DNA from: Strongylocentrotus droebachiensis | Taxonomy: Eukaryota; Echinodermata; Echinoidea; Camarodonta; Strongylocentrotidae | Direction: 5' to 3' | Length of the DNA stretch: 64,000 nt | Assembly: GCA_035222895.1 (NCBI GenBank) | Contig: JAVYIG010005380.1 | Location: forward strand, 62,001 to 126,000 | Part shown: one piece after another, positions 36,641 to 50,110 of the stretch | How positions within the stretch are numbered: the stretch's first letter is position 1 | How the letters are laid out: every line of letters begins with the position of its first letter | The notes under the pieces: model-generated | Databases searched by the model: none | Seen by the model: the letters and a program-made list of their open reading frames with translations, nothing else | What the model was told of the DNA's origin: nothing | Translations under genes and position numbers: made by a program

Positions 36641-38282
36641 CACTTTAAAAGAAATGTTGTCAGCAAAACCTTGTATGGAGTCAGTGAGAATCAGCCTCCT
36701 CTAAACACATAATTTCCCTTTTTATCATCCTAAGACCTTTGCCTAGATTAGCAGTCAACTGGCAATGTCAGTTTATGATAAGTATGTCCTCACCCACTCC
36801 TAGTGTAGAGATGACCTTTAGATACTCAACCTTTGACCTTAGTCTTGAGGACAACCCTTTTCTGCATGAATTGCTTCCTGTTTCCATCCCTCTTTGGTGC
36901 TGTCATATGAGATGATTTCCACATGATAACTTCAAAAGAATCATGGTTGGTTTAAGGTTTGGGAGAGTCTTTAATCATTAACATCTTTAGTCATTTTCAG
37001 AAATATGGTACCCTTCGTTTTGAAGGGACTAGTTCTGATCCAGAATTTGAAATATATATATCAAGAGAACTGCTCTCCAAACTGCATATATCTCATTAAG
37101 TAATATACCCTAACCGTAAGTTACAAGAAAATTGCCCTGAATTTCAAAGTTTGAATACGGTAATAGGTCCATTTACACGTCCCAAACACTAGTTTGAAAA
37201 ATCATTGATTTTTTTTAAAACTACCATTTACACTACTGGAAAAACCTATACAAAACCTGTCAAAGATTGCTAATAGTAATATCAATCTTTTGGTGAGTAG
37301 TGCGCATGCGCCACTCATCGGTGCCCTGCATGCGTTAGTATGGAAGCGAGGAAAGCTAAAATCAGTATCTTTCCGAAGTTTGCATTTATACACTGCAAAA
37401 ATCAGTGAAACTTCGGCAGGGGTCTAAAAATACCACACTCCAGAGGTGGATCTTTCGATATCGATTTTCTCTCCTTTCTGTGTTTCGCCGGTAGCAACTA
37501 TCGGCGAAACACCGGAATGAGAGAAAAATCAACAAGTTTTGGTTGCAACTTGTAAATGCAGCTAATGTATGTCTTGTGGAGGAGTTAGGGTGAAGATGGA
37601 TCACAGATGTTCTGTATCTCTTGAGGCACAGAGACAAAGACTCTGGCAAGAGTAAATTGATGATAATCCTTAGTTTGTAAAAATGTATACTTTTAGCGAG
37701 GAAGGAAAGGAAAGTACTGTATTTACCTTCTACTAATTCATGAATGTATCAGAAGGCTCCGCAGTGTAAGAGTTTGCAGAATAGTTTATTGTACATTTTG
37801 TCAGACAATATGAGTAATATGTATATTTTGTGTAAATTAAGGGGCAAAATAGCAAGAAGTTGTTCAGAGCATGTGCCACCCCCTCCCCCAGCATTGGCTG
37901 CTCCGTTGATGTTGTATGCACAGTTTTTGTAGGAACTATCGGACAAAGAAATCACATGTGATGATGTGAGCAGAACCATTGTTATTATTTAGGTGATCCA
38001 TGTCCATGGTCATGTTGAATGGTCACCACCTTGACCAGTAGAGTGGTCTTACACAGACTGACCTGGGGCCTGGGGCTCCTGAATACCTGCAGAGAATTTT
38101 GAGTATTGTACTTGCCTTGGGGCTACTAGTATTATTATTGCAAGTACCCATCTCAGAACTTAATTGAAAGTTTATTCATATTAAATTTTTATTTCTTTAC
38201 TGTTATCTTTTATATAAAAATTATTAAAAAAAATATCATTTTAATGCAATATTAATTATTACTACTTTCTTTTTCCTTTCCT

Positions 38283-38352
38283 TTATTCTCCCCCTCTCTA
38301 CCACCCCTCTCTCTCCCTCTCTCTCTCTCTCTTCATTCACCCCCCCCCCCCT
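38283..38352 (+). repeat. CT microsatellite and C-tract next to the first ROR microexon
   Basis: CTCTCTCT runs and an 11-base C run lie ~30 bases upstream of the acceptor at 38382 and may act as an extended pyrimidine tract. Confidence 0.8.
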
Positions 38353-38382
38353 TTGTCTTCTGACTTGTCTATAAATTTACAG

Positions 38383-38413
38383 ATTCACCTACATACAGTG
38401 AGAGTAGTGTCAG
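38383..38413 (+). CDS. ROR: ROR exon 3: 31-nt linker microexon (Ig1 to Fz1)
   Basis: Acceptor TTTACAG and donor GTAAGT frame exactly 31 bases. Entering with one base of a codon and leaving with two, it restores the frame between Ig1 (24788) and Fz1 (44431). It encodes a Ser/Thr-rich linker (NSPTYSESSV plus the split Ser). Two other linkers at 46986 and 52055 have the same length and the same phases, which makes a chance match unlikely. It is the least certain kind of exon call because it is so short. Confidence 0.75.
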
Positions 38414-38562
38414 GTAAGTTGACTGTTGTGTTTGTTTGTCTATTTGTCTGTTTGTTGGTTTTTGTTCACATTAATGTTATATTAGATCGTCATCTTTTTC
38501 TATCTATTTGCTGACGGACGATAAGAATTCATAATGTCCAAACATGAAATATTGAAGTGAGT

Positions 38563-38581
38563 GGGGGGGGGGGGGGGGGGG
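38563..38581 (+). repeat. Poly-G tract
   Basis: About 19 consecutive G. Other long G runs are at about 42010-42023, 46739-46756 and 51588-51601; all lie in ROR introns and may vary in length or be sequencing-sensitive. Confidence 0.9.
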
Positions 38582-39117
38582 AGGATGATGTCACGTCCAA
38601 CATCCATATTGGTTCTGATTAATGGTCATTGATTAAAATTTCCTCTCTAATCTCCTCCTCCTCCTCGCACTCTCTTTTTCTCTTCCCCCATTATCCCAAT
38701 CCTCACTGGGTCTGTGGCCCTTTGATCTTTAATGATCTCAAATGAAATAAATGGAATAATACTCAGGGCAGCTGAAACCAAGGGACGTTTCCTGTTTGTT
38801 CTGTTGATGCCTTTTGTGATCCAGTTTTCATAGCACCATTATGATGACCCCCTTTCTTGAATCACTGGTATTGGCCTAATTTTTTCCTCCAATTTGGGGC
38901 ATCATCTTTGTTCTAAAGTAAGACCCAGATCTGCCAATTACCATGAAATCATGCCACCTGCTCCTTCTTGAAGCGGTGGATGATGCGAGTGGGAGAGAGA
39001 GGAAGGGAGGGGAGTGGTATTAGAGAAGAGGGGGAGAGGGAGAGTGGTAGAGAGAAGAGGGAGAGTGGAAGCAAGGGCAGGGAATTGGATGTGAGAGGGA
39101 AGCATACAAGTACAAAG

Positions 39118-39126
39118 TGTGTGTGT

Positions 39127-39158
<32 letters not shown>

Positions 39159-39210
39159 AATATATGTGTGTGTGTGTGTGTGTGTGTATGTGGGGGGGGG
39201 GGGGGTTGGA
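39118..39210 (+). repeat. (GA)n-(GT)n compound microsatellite with G-tract
   Basis: GTGTGTGA, then a run of GAGAGA, then about 13 GT units ending in a G run. Frames across it encode only repeats. Confidence 0.92.
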
Positions 39211-41710
39211 GGATTTGTGATTTTTCAGGTCGATGAAATTTGAGATAAAAGCTTTGGAACATTCAATAATTAATTAGAGAAAAGCAAAAGAGTATATAAA
39301 TTCACCAATGGTTATTTTCCCTTTATCTCGTAAGTATAATGTGTATGAAATGGAATATAGATGTAACAGATCTTTCTTCTAAGATGTACTTATTCTCTTT
39401 AATTACTCTATTGCAATTTATATTGTCTGCTTCTGGCTCTCAGTAGACAATGAAATAATTAATGCCTCCTATGCCTCCTTCCTTATGGACTTTGGTCTAA
39501 TATAAAATCAGAAGAATCATATTTTGAATTTCAATTCTGTATTACATTTTAAATTTGACATAAGATTTCTTCCATATTTAAGAAACTTGAAATAAAATGT
39601 ACATGGATGTCTGCGAATTTAAGAGCCAGCGAATATGTTTTGGGGTCGCCCAGCACAAAAAAAATAATCACTAAAAAAAAACAGCGTTTAGAGTACCTCA
39701 ACACAGAGTTAACAACCTTTTGGCTTTCAAAAAATGATAATTTGTCTTTTTGGACTCATACACCAACACAGAGTTAATGCCCTTCTGGCTTTCAACATAC
39801 CTCATTATCATAGGCAGTATCTGATTGACAGTTAGCCTCCCATCATCTTGTAGCAAGGTGAAGAGGGATGATTCACGTGTTGCATAAGTCATAATGAATG
39901 CTGAAGTAGCCACGGCCGAGGTGCTAAGGTTACTACTTCTAGAAGGCCTCCCTCGGACAAGATAGCTCAGCTAAAAGCTGTTGCTTGGGAGTATACCCAG
40001 AGAGTATACCTGTGGAGGATTGATACACATACATTATATGTGTAGTACACACAGATACCTGTCATTGAAATGGGTGTGAAAGATAGACATCTTCTGTTAT
40101 GCCTTTGTTAACATCATGGTCTTAATTTCAATTTTTCTTAGTATACTTTTCTTTATTAATTTGTTATATTTGCTTGCATATTTTGGTCCACCCCCTTGGA
40201 TAGAAATGGATTGGCTTTATTATTAAGAGGTGGTTTCTCACTTTATAATTTATTTTTCACATAGCAAGTAATAATCCACATTGCAAAGGAAAATCCAGAC
40301 ATTTGATTTCCTTTAAAAAAAAAATTTTGTTCAAAGTGTATCATTAATTTCATAGTCTTCCTGCCACACTCAATACATTAAAAAAATACTAAATACTAAA
40401 TTAGATACTACATTATATCACACATTTTGCTCAGTGACATTGTTATTAGATTAATATCAGCATCATTATAATCATGATCATCACGAGAAATGAATCCCGG
40501 AACAGGGGGTAGGTTTCACCAATATTGTGTTACCATAAACATGCTTCCTGCAGTAATGATGAAGATATATGGGAACAGGTGGATACATGGAAGATACATG
40601 ATGGCTACTTGAACTTGTTCTGACACAAGAATTTGATTTTCCCTCTTTGTCAAGTCTGGGCAATGGTGCACAAACTATGGGCTCTGTCAAGCTGGTACTC
40701 ATGAGAAGTTGTGACAAAAATACAGGGTTTATTGATAAAATACATGTTGTAAGCAGTACTAGTTTTATGTGACAGATACATCAACACAATTGAGATAGTG
40801 TAAGATCTTATATAGACTATGGTTGTATTTTACATCAGTAATAATTTTCCCTCCTCTTCTTTCAATACTTCAATAACTGTTTCTTCTTTACCAAACTAAA
40901 TTCTGCCTTCTTTCTCTTTGCCATCTCCCTACCGCATCTATTTTATTTCGTGCTGAGTGGGGTTGGCTCTTTCCGTCCCCATTATAAGTGAATTTCACAG
41001 AGGAGCTAGCTATACATGTAGGTATGCAGTAAACAGCTAGAGTGACATTACAAAACCATGATCACTTCACGTTTATACATTATGTCATACTACAGCCAAT
41101 AAACGGCTAGTACAGTGAACTTCCTTGCCCATTTTCTCTCTTTCGTGAGGACCCCTCCCCCAAACTTTGCGTGTAGGTTTTCCATTTGTCACAAGACACA
41201 GCAGTCATCAATTGCGACGTACCTTGCCACGCTTCATCATGTTTGCCTGGACTCTGGAACCTAATAAGACATTCTTCCCTTGTCGCCCGATTCTGTCTCC
41301 TCCATTTGAAGATCGTCTTCAAGCGGTCAGGGGCATGAGGTCTTGTGGGCATCTGTTGTTTAAGGCAATTAGACTCGCTTTCTCCTTATTTGCCAGGTCT
41401 ATTTAGACTTCATTTACTTGCATGTGCATGCACGTACAAATATTGAGGTTGTCTTCCACAATCGTGATAGCACTTTGCTGCGTGGGCTGGGAGAAAGGTC
41501 TAATGATCATGTGCAATTTGTCCTACGGCATCTTATGCTTGTTCTTTGAGAGTTGAAGTTGAAGCTAACTCCCACACTTTTGTTGGTTGTACAAAACTTT
41601 TCTCACTGTGGACCCTTGTTCATCATGAAATGGGCTCCTACTGTAATAGACTTTTTAAATATATTTTCCTTGTTTTATCACTACATATCATAATTTCCTT
41701 CCTCATCATA

Positions 41711-41890
41711 AATTTTGTCATCAACAGCATCAACGTTATTCATCACCATCAACACTTTTACCAGGATCATAATCACTATAGTCACCTTCTTCATTTGTAT
41801 CATTATCATCATCATCATCATCATCATCATCACCACGACCGCTGTCAACATCATTGTCATCGTTGTTGTCGTCGTCGTCATCATGTCTGC
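41711..41890 (+). repeat. CAT/ATC-rich trinucleotide microsatellite
   Basis: Imperfect CAT and ATC repeats with a pure core near 41805-41832 and GTC/GTT variants after 41850. His- or Ile-rich frames here are repeat by-products. Confidence 0.85.
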
Positions 41891-44430
41891 TATCATAATC
41901 ATATAGAGATATATAATTCATTTTTAAAAATTTAACTTGAGCCCCCATTCGTTCTCATTTTTGATAGTATTTTTCTTGTTTGTTTCCTTCAGGGTATGGG
42001 GTGAGAGTAGGGGGGGGGGGGGGTGAAAATTGTCCCCCTTTATTTTGCTTTATCTCTATCACACCTTCCTTGTCATATTTCCTTTGCTGATAATATCTCA
42101 CACTCTTCATATTCCAGTCATCCAGGCAATCTTGGCATACGTCACGATGGATGCTGGGCTCAAGATGTCCCGTGCACGAATCGATTATCACTTTTGTATC
42201 AAACAAGGATTTTGGGATCTCAGCGGTTCCTGCCAAACCGCGTTTTGGGAGATGAGTCGTTCGATCATCTCCATTCCGTCTCCCGTGTCTAGAATGTATT
42301 GATTGGTGGCTATCTTGGGAGTAGGGTTTCATGAATCATTTATGACATTGATGGGGCAGTGCTGGTGATCAAACCTATGAATTCTTGATGTAATTCCACT
42401 TGGCTAGCAACTCGCTCTCCTTCAAGAAAGACCGCCACACTTTCTTGAGTATCCCTGTCGGCAACTTGCTCATTCTTGATACATGAACCATCTATTTGTA
42501 CATACTACATATCTCACTTTTTTCATCTCTGTCTCAGTCACATATTCTTAGATATTCTCTAACTCTCTTGTATATTTCATTTCACGTTTTCATAGAACAC
42601 AGTACACTCTTTTTATACCAAGTTAATAATACACTTAATAATTTATCCTTCAAGCTCTTCCTCTTATCTTTCTCTGGAATTGTTATTCTCACCTCCCCCC
42701 CCCCCCCAAACATTTTTTCTTTATTATCCTCCTTCAACCTTTTTCCCCATGTGCCCTACCATGACTTCTGAGTACAGACTGCATTATGATAACTATTTGC
42801 TTAGGCCAAGAAGGTTTTTTTTTAAAACTAAATACATAGTATCAACACCCTCTTGTCTCCCAGACTACAATACAAATGTATTTAGATTAAAGGAGGAGTC
42901 TTCATACTCGAAACTATTTGGAACTTCATTTAAATCTTGTGCAATGAAATTATAACAAAAGTGAGGCGGAAGCTTCATATATTATCAGACTAGCCAGACA
43001 CAGTAAAAGAGGAATTCTTTTGTTTAAATCTCAAGCCATTGAACAGTTTGGAAAATGACTTAATATCTTCAGTAGATCAGTAGATTTCACTACATGTACA
43101 TGCTGAGTGATCCTGATGTTGTTTAGCCAAGTTTGTATGAATCCTCACAGATTTATTAACAGCAGGATAAGTGTCTATTGTGCCATTCCTATTGGGGCAA
43201 GATAGAAAATTCAATGTATTTTTAAAAACTTGAAACTGAATTGTAGATAAGATGATATGAATTTCATTCATTTGTCTTTCCTTTCCCTTAAATTCACTTT
43301 TTTCTGTTATCTTTTCCTTTTTGTTTGTTTTTTTGTTTGATGTTGAATTGGTTCCTTAAGCAGTTTTTTTATAGACAGACAAACATGATAAAAAGGATGG
43401 GTTTTAAAAGGATGACTTTTATGCAACAGACATACTCTGACCTTTTCAATTTAGGATGGTGTACATCACAACATTTCAATATTATCCTCCTTCCTTGTCA
43501 CCCTAAAGCAAAAAGGATATGGCCAGAAATGGGTGGGTTATTGAGAGTAAGCAGCTTATGATCAATCATAAAGACTTAGAGGACGATACCCATCTATAAT
43601 CTGCCCCAGTTTACCAAGTAAGCTTTGAAGTGAGAGAACACAGACTGGACGAAAGCGTGCGGAGCGTTGGGAGGGAATGACTTGATCATCTTTGAGAGAT
43701 ATTATCTATTCATGGCCCCCTGATAGAGGGAGCGTAACTGGAGCGGGAAGAAGACGAGTTAGCCAAGCACACCGGAGCGATGTGACGACCTAATAAATAC
43801 CACTTCCCTCTTCTCTCATGGGTGGATATTGGGAATGCACCTCCGATGCACATTTTCACGTTTTATCAGACTTGACTGTCGCTTGAACTTTTCATGTGTA
43901 AGGACTTCCTGTTTTAAGAGGAGGACATATCATGGAAATAGATCACAGGATGAAATCAAATCATGTTGCTCTTTTCCTCTTGAAATAACACTTGATGTAT
44001 GGCTTATAGAGATAAAGTGAGAATGTGAACTCCAGCATCTCGTCCAGTGATAATGACGTTGTAGATCAGTTTTGAACAAAGAAAATATTACATGGTGCCG
44101 TTTATGAAAGTGGACTTTGCTGAAGTTATTGAATTTTTAAGTTAGTTCAAAGTATTTCCCCCTGATATTGCTGACTATATCACATCATTTAGTATTTATT
44201 ATGTTTGTGTCAATTTTAAAGCCTTACTATAGCTTGAACCAGATGAAATATACAGGATAACATTGCTTTTTTATGTTAATTCTTTTCAGTACTTCTTGCT
44301 ATTTGGTAATGAATGGGAGTGGAACACAAAAGGATCAAATACCTTGGACTTATACCCTACGTTTTGTCATGGCTGATAACTGCAATGTCATTATGATGAT
44401 CATATTTTTTCTTCTTCTTGATTTTTGCAG

Positions 44431-44891
44431 TGATTACTTAGATGAGATGAGTGTGGATGAGCCTCAATGTGAGCCCTACAGAGGCAGCGTATGCAGTCCG
44501 CACATAGCCAACAGTCAGGTCTACATCCCGGCTGGACAAACCCAAGCAGACATTGAGGCTGCTCTAGGTGCTGCCATTCAACAGATCAACAACGATCTAC
44601 CTATCACACTCAACCAACGCTGCACCAAGTACCTCAAGCCATCCATGTGCCTGACAGCCTTCCCACTCTGTAGAGAGCGCCCTCGCTTGGCCGTTCATAG
44701 GATGTGCTATGATGAGTGTCGTCTGCTAACCACCGAGATCTGCTCCTCCCTTGTGGACTATGTGGACGCTCAGCCGGAGCTGGGGCTCGTCGATATGTTG
44801 CCAATTTGCACGGATTTGCCGCTGCCCGGTGCCAGCGCCGGCGCCAACTCTGAGAATTCATGCCTCAGAATGGGCATGTCAGAAAGTGGAG
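44431..44891 (+). CDS. ROR: ROR exon 4: first Frizzled cysteine-rich domain (Fz1)
   Basis: Acceptor TTTGCAG, donor GTAATT. The exon carries all ten Frizzled-type cysteines: CEPYRGSVC (C1, C2), RC-TKYLKPSMC (C3, C4), AFPLC (C5), RMCYDEC (C6, C7), EIC (C8), PIC (C9) and NSC (C10), residues 154-285. Frizzled domains bind the lipid and groove of Wnt ligands. Compared with Fz2, this copy keeps CxPYRG and the cysteine spacing but has lost ROR-typical wording around C6-C8 (RMCYDECRLLTTEIC against ELCRDECEILEQDIC). It is therefore the diverged duplicate. The open frame upstream to 44273 is intron read-through. Confidence 0.92.
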
Positions 44892-44896
44892 GTAAT

Positions 44897-45392
44897 TAAT
44901 AGACCATTTTTGTAATGTAACAAAATTTATGCCTAAGTGCCTCGATATAAATTATTTCACCTGTTTACAAATAATTTCAGTAGTCAGAATACAAATTGCA
45001 AACAGGCCTTAAATTTCAATATTTTTAGGGCAAGGCCACTTTTCTGTAGGGCACATTCCTATATTACAGCACAAATAGGAAGAATTAAAATGGCATAAAA
45101 AATCTCCAAGGCCAATGAGACGGGCATTGGGGCCAATCAAAAGGGCATCCACGGCCATGGCCTTGGTGGCCTTGGTGGCCTTGGATTCATTTAAGCCCTG
45201 TGCATATATTACATTTTGTTACGTAGGGCAAGCTATAATGTTTGTCCTACCGAGCATCAAGTAATGTATGCAATTTGAACTCTGACCATTGAGATACATT
45301 TATTCGTAATAGGTGAATGAAATTATTTGTATCATGGCGCTTCACCAAGCCATATGCATGAATTTGGTTACATTACGAAAATGGCCTCTTAA
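44897..45392. mobile_element. Fold-back TIR element with a nested smaller one, beside the Fz1 donor
   Basis: The left arm (TAATAGACCATTTTTGTAAT, from 44897) pairs with the right arm (TTACGAAAATGGCCTCTTA, ending 45392); the match continues inward through GTAACAAAATTTATGC and AAATTATTTCACC. A second inverted pair (ACAGGCCTTAAAT near 45003 and ATTTAAGCCCTGT near 45190) suggests another small element inserted inside, around a GGCCTTGGT repeat. The left edge is only five bases inside the Fz1 splice donor. Confidence 0.7.
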
Positions 45393-46417
45393 ATTTATTT
45401 CATATTATTATAGTAGGCAAATAAAGGTGGATTACTCTTATTAACACATTAGGGATGTTATAATTCTTGTTTGACATACATATCTAGTACATTCACTCAA
45501 GATCCCATTATTACGAGTGATGGAGACAGAGAGCAGAAATAGATTAAGAAATTATCAATCAATTATAAAAGGTTATATTGATTATACATCGATTTGATTC
45601 TTTAGGCAATAATTTTGACATTGTAGAATAAGTTATCAACAAATTCAATTATAAGAGGGATATGAGGAAAAATTTCATATTAAATCTATTGTTGTGATGG
45701 AATTTTGTGAATATATGGATAGCAAAAAAGAAGAAATATAGTATTCGTTAATATTTGGAAAATATTTAATTGATAATAGAACTGAATATCACTTTTGATA
45801 GGTGTGTACATGTAGATATAGGTCAGTATTTTACAGAGTTACCATGCTTATATGAGGCTATCTGGTGCACCTTCATTCTCATGTCTATTCTGTATTTATT
45901 ACAGCATACTGATTCCATTCCTAATGCCATTACTGATCTGTGTAGAAGATATGTATTAATGGCAGCCATGTATACTTATCATCTGATATCCACTCAATTT
46001 CCACCAAAAGGCTGCTTTTCTTTAGATAAACAGCTTGAGATAGAGATTTAGAACTTAAAATCCGCAATTCCACATCTCTCTAAATTCATCCCGATCTCAG
46101 GGCTGTATTGATTTGGAATGATATATGAGAAAAACAAGCAGTCTTTCTTATTTCCGCCATCTTGATGCATTAAGAGGTGCGCTATGCGCCTCCAGGTAGC
46201 CTCTCTCATTTCACGTTTGATCCAAATCTAAGATCAGTGGCATAGAAAAGAATGTAACTGTACACCGTTCTTCATGGTCAAGGAGATTCTAGCATGACTC
46301 TTATGCTTTAACATTGAGCCGTAAATGGCATGCTTCTTGACTGTGGAGAAGAAACAATGCTCAAATTGAGTGAGGTATACAGAGATGCTCATATTTATCT
46401 ACATGTACATGTGCATT

Positions 46418-46545
46418 TGGGCCCTGTTTCAAAAAATTTGTAATCAATAACAAGTCACAATAACCGTTATAAGCTATTAAAAATCGTGACATTTGATTTG
46501 ATGAGAGCGGATTTGTCATTGTCATTGTGTAGGAAACAGGCCCCT
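46418..46545. mobile_element. Short TIR element (GGGCCCTGTTTC type)
   Basis: TGGGCCCTGTTTC at 46418 and GAAACAGGCCCC ending 46545 are inverted copies around ~100 AT-rich bases. A related element with GGGCCCCGTCT ends is at 59754-59893. Confidence 0.55.
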
Positions 46546-46985
46546 GTAAGAAGTGGCGTAATGTGAGTCTAGCCAGGATGAAATGCAAATTACAAGGCCA
46601 ATGATTATGGAATAAGTGTAGGGAGGGGGTGTGGAGAGGGAGGGTCCATCATATTCTTTACTAGTTCTTTTCCACTTCTCCCATTTAGTTTCTCTCCACT
46701 TTCTATTTCAATTTTTTTTTTTTTAAATGTCATTCAATGGGGGGGGGGGGGGGGGGTGTACATGCCTCCTCCCCCTGTAGCTACACTGTCTATATCATAT
46801 ATCTAGATATTGCCTTGTGCAAATGGTTAGGGTGATAACAAGAAGTCTTATTTGGTTACACTGAATTGGGTTACTGCTAATGACTGATGAATATTTCCTG
46901 AAATTATTTTACATTGGCAGAGAGTATTTGAGCGTTCACTATTGTCTAATTTCACCTTTTTTTTCTTGTTTCTTAATTTCTGTAG

Positions 46986-47016
46986 TTGCCACAATCACCC
47001 CGTTTGGAGTCCCAAC
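46986..47016 (+). CDS. ROR: ROR exon 5: 31-nt linker microexon (Fz1 to Ig2)
   Basis: Acceptor TTCTGTAG, donor GTAAGT, length 31, one base in and two out, like exons 3 and 7. It encodes VATITPFGVP plus the split Thr and brings Fz1 (44891) into frame with Ig2 (47455). No cysteine is present, as expected of a linker. Confidence 0.75.
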
Positions 47017-47454
47017 GTAAGTATATAAAAGATTTGTCAGTTGTTGATCCAATACACATGTATACAACAACATATAAGATGCAATCATGTATCATATTAT
47101 GGCAAGTAGCTGTTACAAGTTCATCTGCAAAGTTATTCACAAGCTGTACATTTTCCACTCATTGATCAAAGCTGAACTGTTGGCAACCCCTGTAATAATA
47201 CTTATTGTATGGACAAGGTTATCATTTTTTTTATTACCACATGCCTTTTATATTTTATAGTATTTATCAAATTACTAGTCTATTTTGTTGAGGTCTGTTT
47301 AATTTAAATGCAGTAATAATTCCAATGAGGATTGTCATGTACACTCCTTTATGTATAATAAGTACATGGAATATGAAATTATTAAAATTATCAGTTCTGT
47401 GAATTATTGTCAATTAATATATTTATCTGATTTCAATTTTATTAACGATGACAG

Positions 47455-47756
47455 AGCTCGTTATTTCATCATCATGGAAAGACCTATGAACAACGAGACC
47501 GAACTCCACACTGGTGACAAAGCAACGCTGAGGTGCCGCATCATCGGCGACCCGACGCCCCACTACAAGTGGTATAAGAACGACGCCCTGCTCACAGAGG
47601 AGCGTAGGGACCGGAGAATAACAACCAAGGAGTATGAATGGGGTTCAAAACTCAGCATCAGGAACGTAGACACCACAGATACAGGGTACTACAAGTGCGT
47701 GGCGGAGAACAGGGCTGGTGTGAGGTCTACCGTGGGTATTCTCTTTGCTAGGATTG
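47455..47756 (+). CDS. ROR: ROR exon 6: second immunoglobulin-like domain (Ig2)
   Basis: Acceptor GATGACAG, donor GTAAGT, same phases as the Ig1 exon. Residues 313-404 form the Ig fold: PMNNET, Cys332 in LRCRI, Trp344 in YKWYKND, then SIRNVDTTDTGYYKC with Cys386. The run RNVDTTDTGY and the closing GILFARIG are very close to the vertebrate ROR Ig domain, so Ig2 looks like the ancestral-type copy. Intron 5 before it is only 438 bases, by far shorter than its counterpart before Ig1. Confidence 0.92.
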
Positions 47757-49569
47757 GTAAGTCAAGGATTAAAGGTCCCTTTAAAGCCACACTGTCCTAC
47801 TTGTAGCTACTTGCTCCCTCTATATAGAAAAAAATACCTAATCGGTGAACATTGGTCCCCCATGATCCTCTTTTTCTTATGTTAATTGAGAGCTGAGTTA
47901 ATGAGATAACCACCTGTCCAGTGACCTCGCAGAGTGGTCTAATCCCTCCTATAAACTAGTACAGATAAGCTTTAAATATCATTTCACAAAATGTATTAAA
48001 CTTTATACTGCTTCTGTCCCCCCAAAATGCTGAGATACAAATGTTTTTGCACTAGGTTATTACCGATGAATGTTCTTGTGGAAGTCAGAATAGAGTTTGC
48101 ATACATTGGTAATTCATATACTAGGCAGTTCTTTGGCAAGCATTCTATTTTTGTATTTGGGTGATGATGTACAGATACATTGTATATATAAAATGGAGAT
48201 TAAAAAAATATGGGAACTTGACATTTGCTGGGTTCAAAGCATAAATTCCTTTTCCTTTCCTTCGTATATGGACTGATAAGGAAAACAGAATTGTCCAAGG
48301 AAGTACCTTTCTTTGGTTCATGCAACGACTTTGCATTTGTACAAGTCCATGTAATTCGTTTCTATGCTGTTTGCAAGTATAATCAGAGCTTATACGTATG
48401 CAGTATTGAGGGATCCAATTTGTCAATATGTGGGACTACTACACTTTAATTTGACAGATTGCAAATCCATCCTGTCATATTATCATTTAGAGGCAAACTT
48501 TCCATCATATTTCCCTCTCCACCATTTATTTTAGGAGGGATTGGAGAAGAAAATTTGGCAGTTGGAGCTCCGACGTGGGCAAATATTTAGGCGGTGACCC
48601 TTTTGAACTCGTCAAATACAAACCGAGCAATATCACACTTTTCTGCAAATAATCGCTCTCTTAATGCACAGCTTCACAAAGGGACAGACGTGGCATGCGG
48701 CATCGTGCGCTCAAACACACAATTTTGCTCAAGACTGCGATAAATTATGGACAAGCATATCGCATTTCACTAATAGCCTATACGTGGATGTGGGAATATG
48801 ACTTTCTCTCTATGGTGTCTTAAAAATAATAAATGGTGAGTCCGCAGTAAAGGACAAACATGAAATGGATTGAACTCTGCGTGTACTCTCGCTTATGTTG
48901 AAAATGTTCATAATCATCCTGGATTTTGCCTTTTACAGAGCCTGTTATAATATATCTGATCCAAGAGCAGAAAGGGAGAAAAAAAAACATCATTCTTTGC
49001 AGTCCATTTTCTTTATCTTCCAGTATGACATTTAATGCCAGATAATATAATGAAAGGAAAATAGTTGTTATAATTTGTGGATTGGTATCATGGTTTGAAA
49101 TCACTGCTTTTCCTAACAAGTTTGTCATGTTAAACTTTTTTCCAAAGGTACTTCTAAAGTTAGCAATAGGGAAAATTTACAGTTTTGATTCTTTGAAGAG
49201 ATAATTCTGATCAATTTATCTGTTTGAAAACATTCCTGCTCTGAATACAATATTCAGATTATATCCTTTTATTTCCCTCCATTCATTTAAGTCTGTAAAT
49301 GTGTTTTCAACATTTTTGTAATTTTTTAAGATTGTGGAAGGAAAACTATACCGTAACTTTCAATTAAACTCAAGAATTTCTTTCAAGTAGAAGCAGGAAG
49401 AGAAAGTGTTTGGAGCTGGCATCTGAATATTTCTAGAAAAACCGGTAGCCGCAGATGGGGTTTGGGAAATGGTTGTATTTGCTCAAGTATTCATAGCGAT
49501 TGGCAGGCGAGATGAGTCAATACGGTGACAGCTGAGTCAATTGACAGAGAAGGTTGAGAAGGTGCTTCA

Positions 49570-50110
49570 TAACATACGCTTTACCTCAGATCAGCGTTTC
49601 TGCCCTGTTCATATATGGGTGCTCCTCGAGCTTTAATCTAGATCAGCGATTATGCCCTGTTCATACATGGGTGCTCCTCGAGCTTTAATTCAGATCAATG
49701 TTTCAACCCTCTTCAATACATGGGTGTTCCATACGATTTACCTTAGATCAGCGTTTCAAATCTGTTCACATATGGGTGCTCTATATGCTATACCCTGAGA
49801 AAACCTTCCAACCCTCTTCATACATTGATACCCTGTAACAATGCAGTGTTTCAGGAGCTCCATGGACCTGACACTCTGATCAGTAATTCTGCTGTGTTCA
49901 TACATGGTGCTTCATTTGCTGTACCCTAAGAAAATCTTCCTACAATCATCAAACGTTTATACCCTGTAACTTTAACTGTAACACACAGTGTTTCAACTCC
50001 ACAGTCTTTGCCCTCAAATCAGTGTTTCACTGTGTTCATATATAGGTGTATCATGTACCTTACTGTGCCGTTCAGTGTTTCCACTGTGTGGATATTCCCT
50101 CACTGTTCAC
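49570..50110 (+). repeat. Degenerate tandem repeat, unit ~60 bp
   Basis: Repeated wording such as CAGATCAGCGTTTC, CCCTGTTCATACATGGGTG and CTCCTCGAGCTTTAAT recurs about every 60 bases from 49590 to 49800, then decays to 50110. No coding meaning seen. Confidence 0.75.

Larger units (their letters stand above)
24789..38382 (+). other. ROR intron 2 (13.6 kb)
   Basis: The longest intron seen. It contains DIRS copy 2 (about 27326-31290, sense), a TIR element (31941-32383), a weaker TIR candidate (33968-34229), TIR element copy B (36290-36640), and two blocks sharing 'CCATTTACAC' and 'ACACTCCAGAG' motifs (31745-31910 and 37165-37460). 24789-27325 holds nothing I can identify. Confidence 0.7.
38414..44430 (+). 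other. ROR intron 3 (6.0 kb)
   Basis: Contains a G-tract (38563-38581), a GA/GT microsatellite (39118-39210), two copies of the GAGTTAA...CTTCTGGCTTTC motif (39705, 39771), a CAT-rich microsatellite (about 41711-41890), a G-tract near 42010 and three GC-richer blocks (41180-41400, 42110-42300, 43600-43810). No exon is recognised. Confidence 0.65.
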
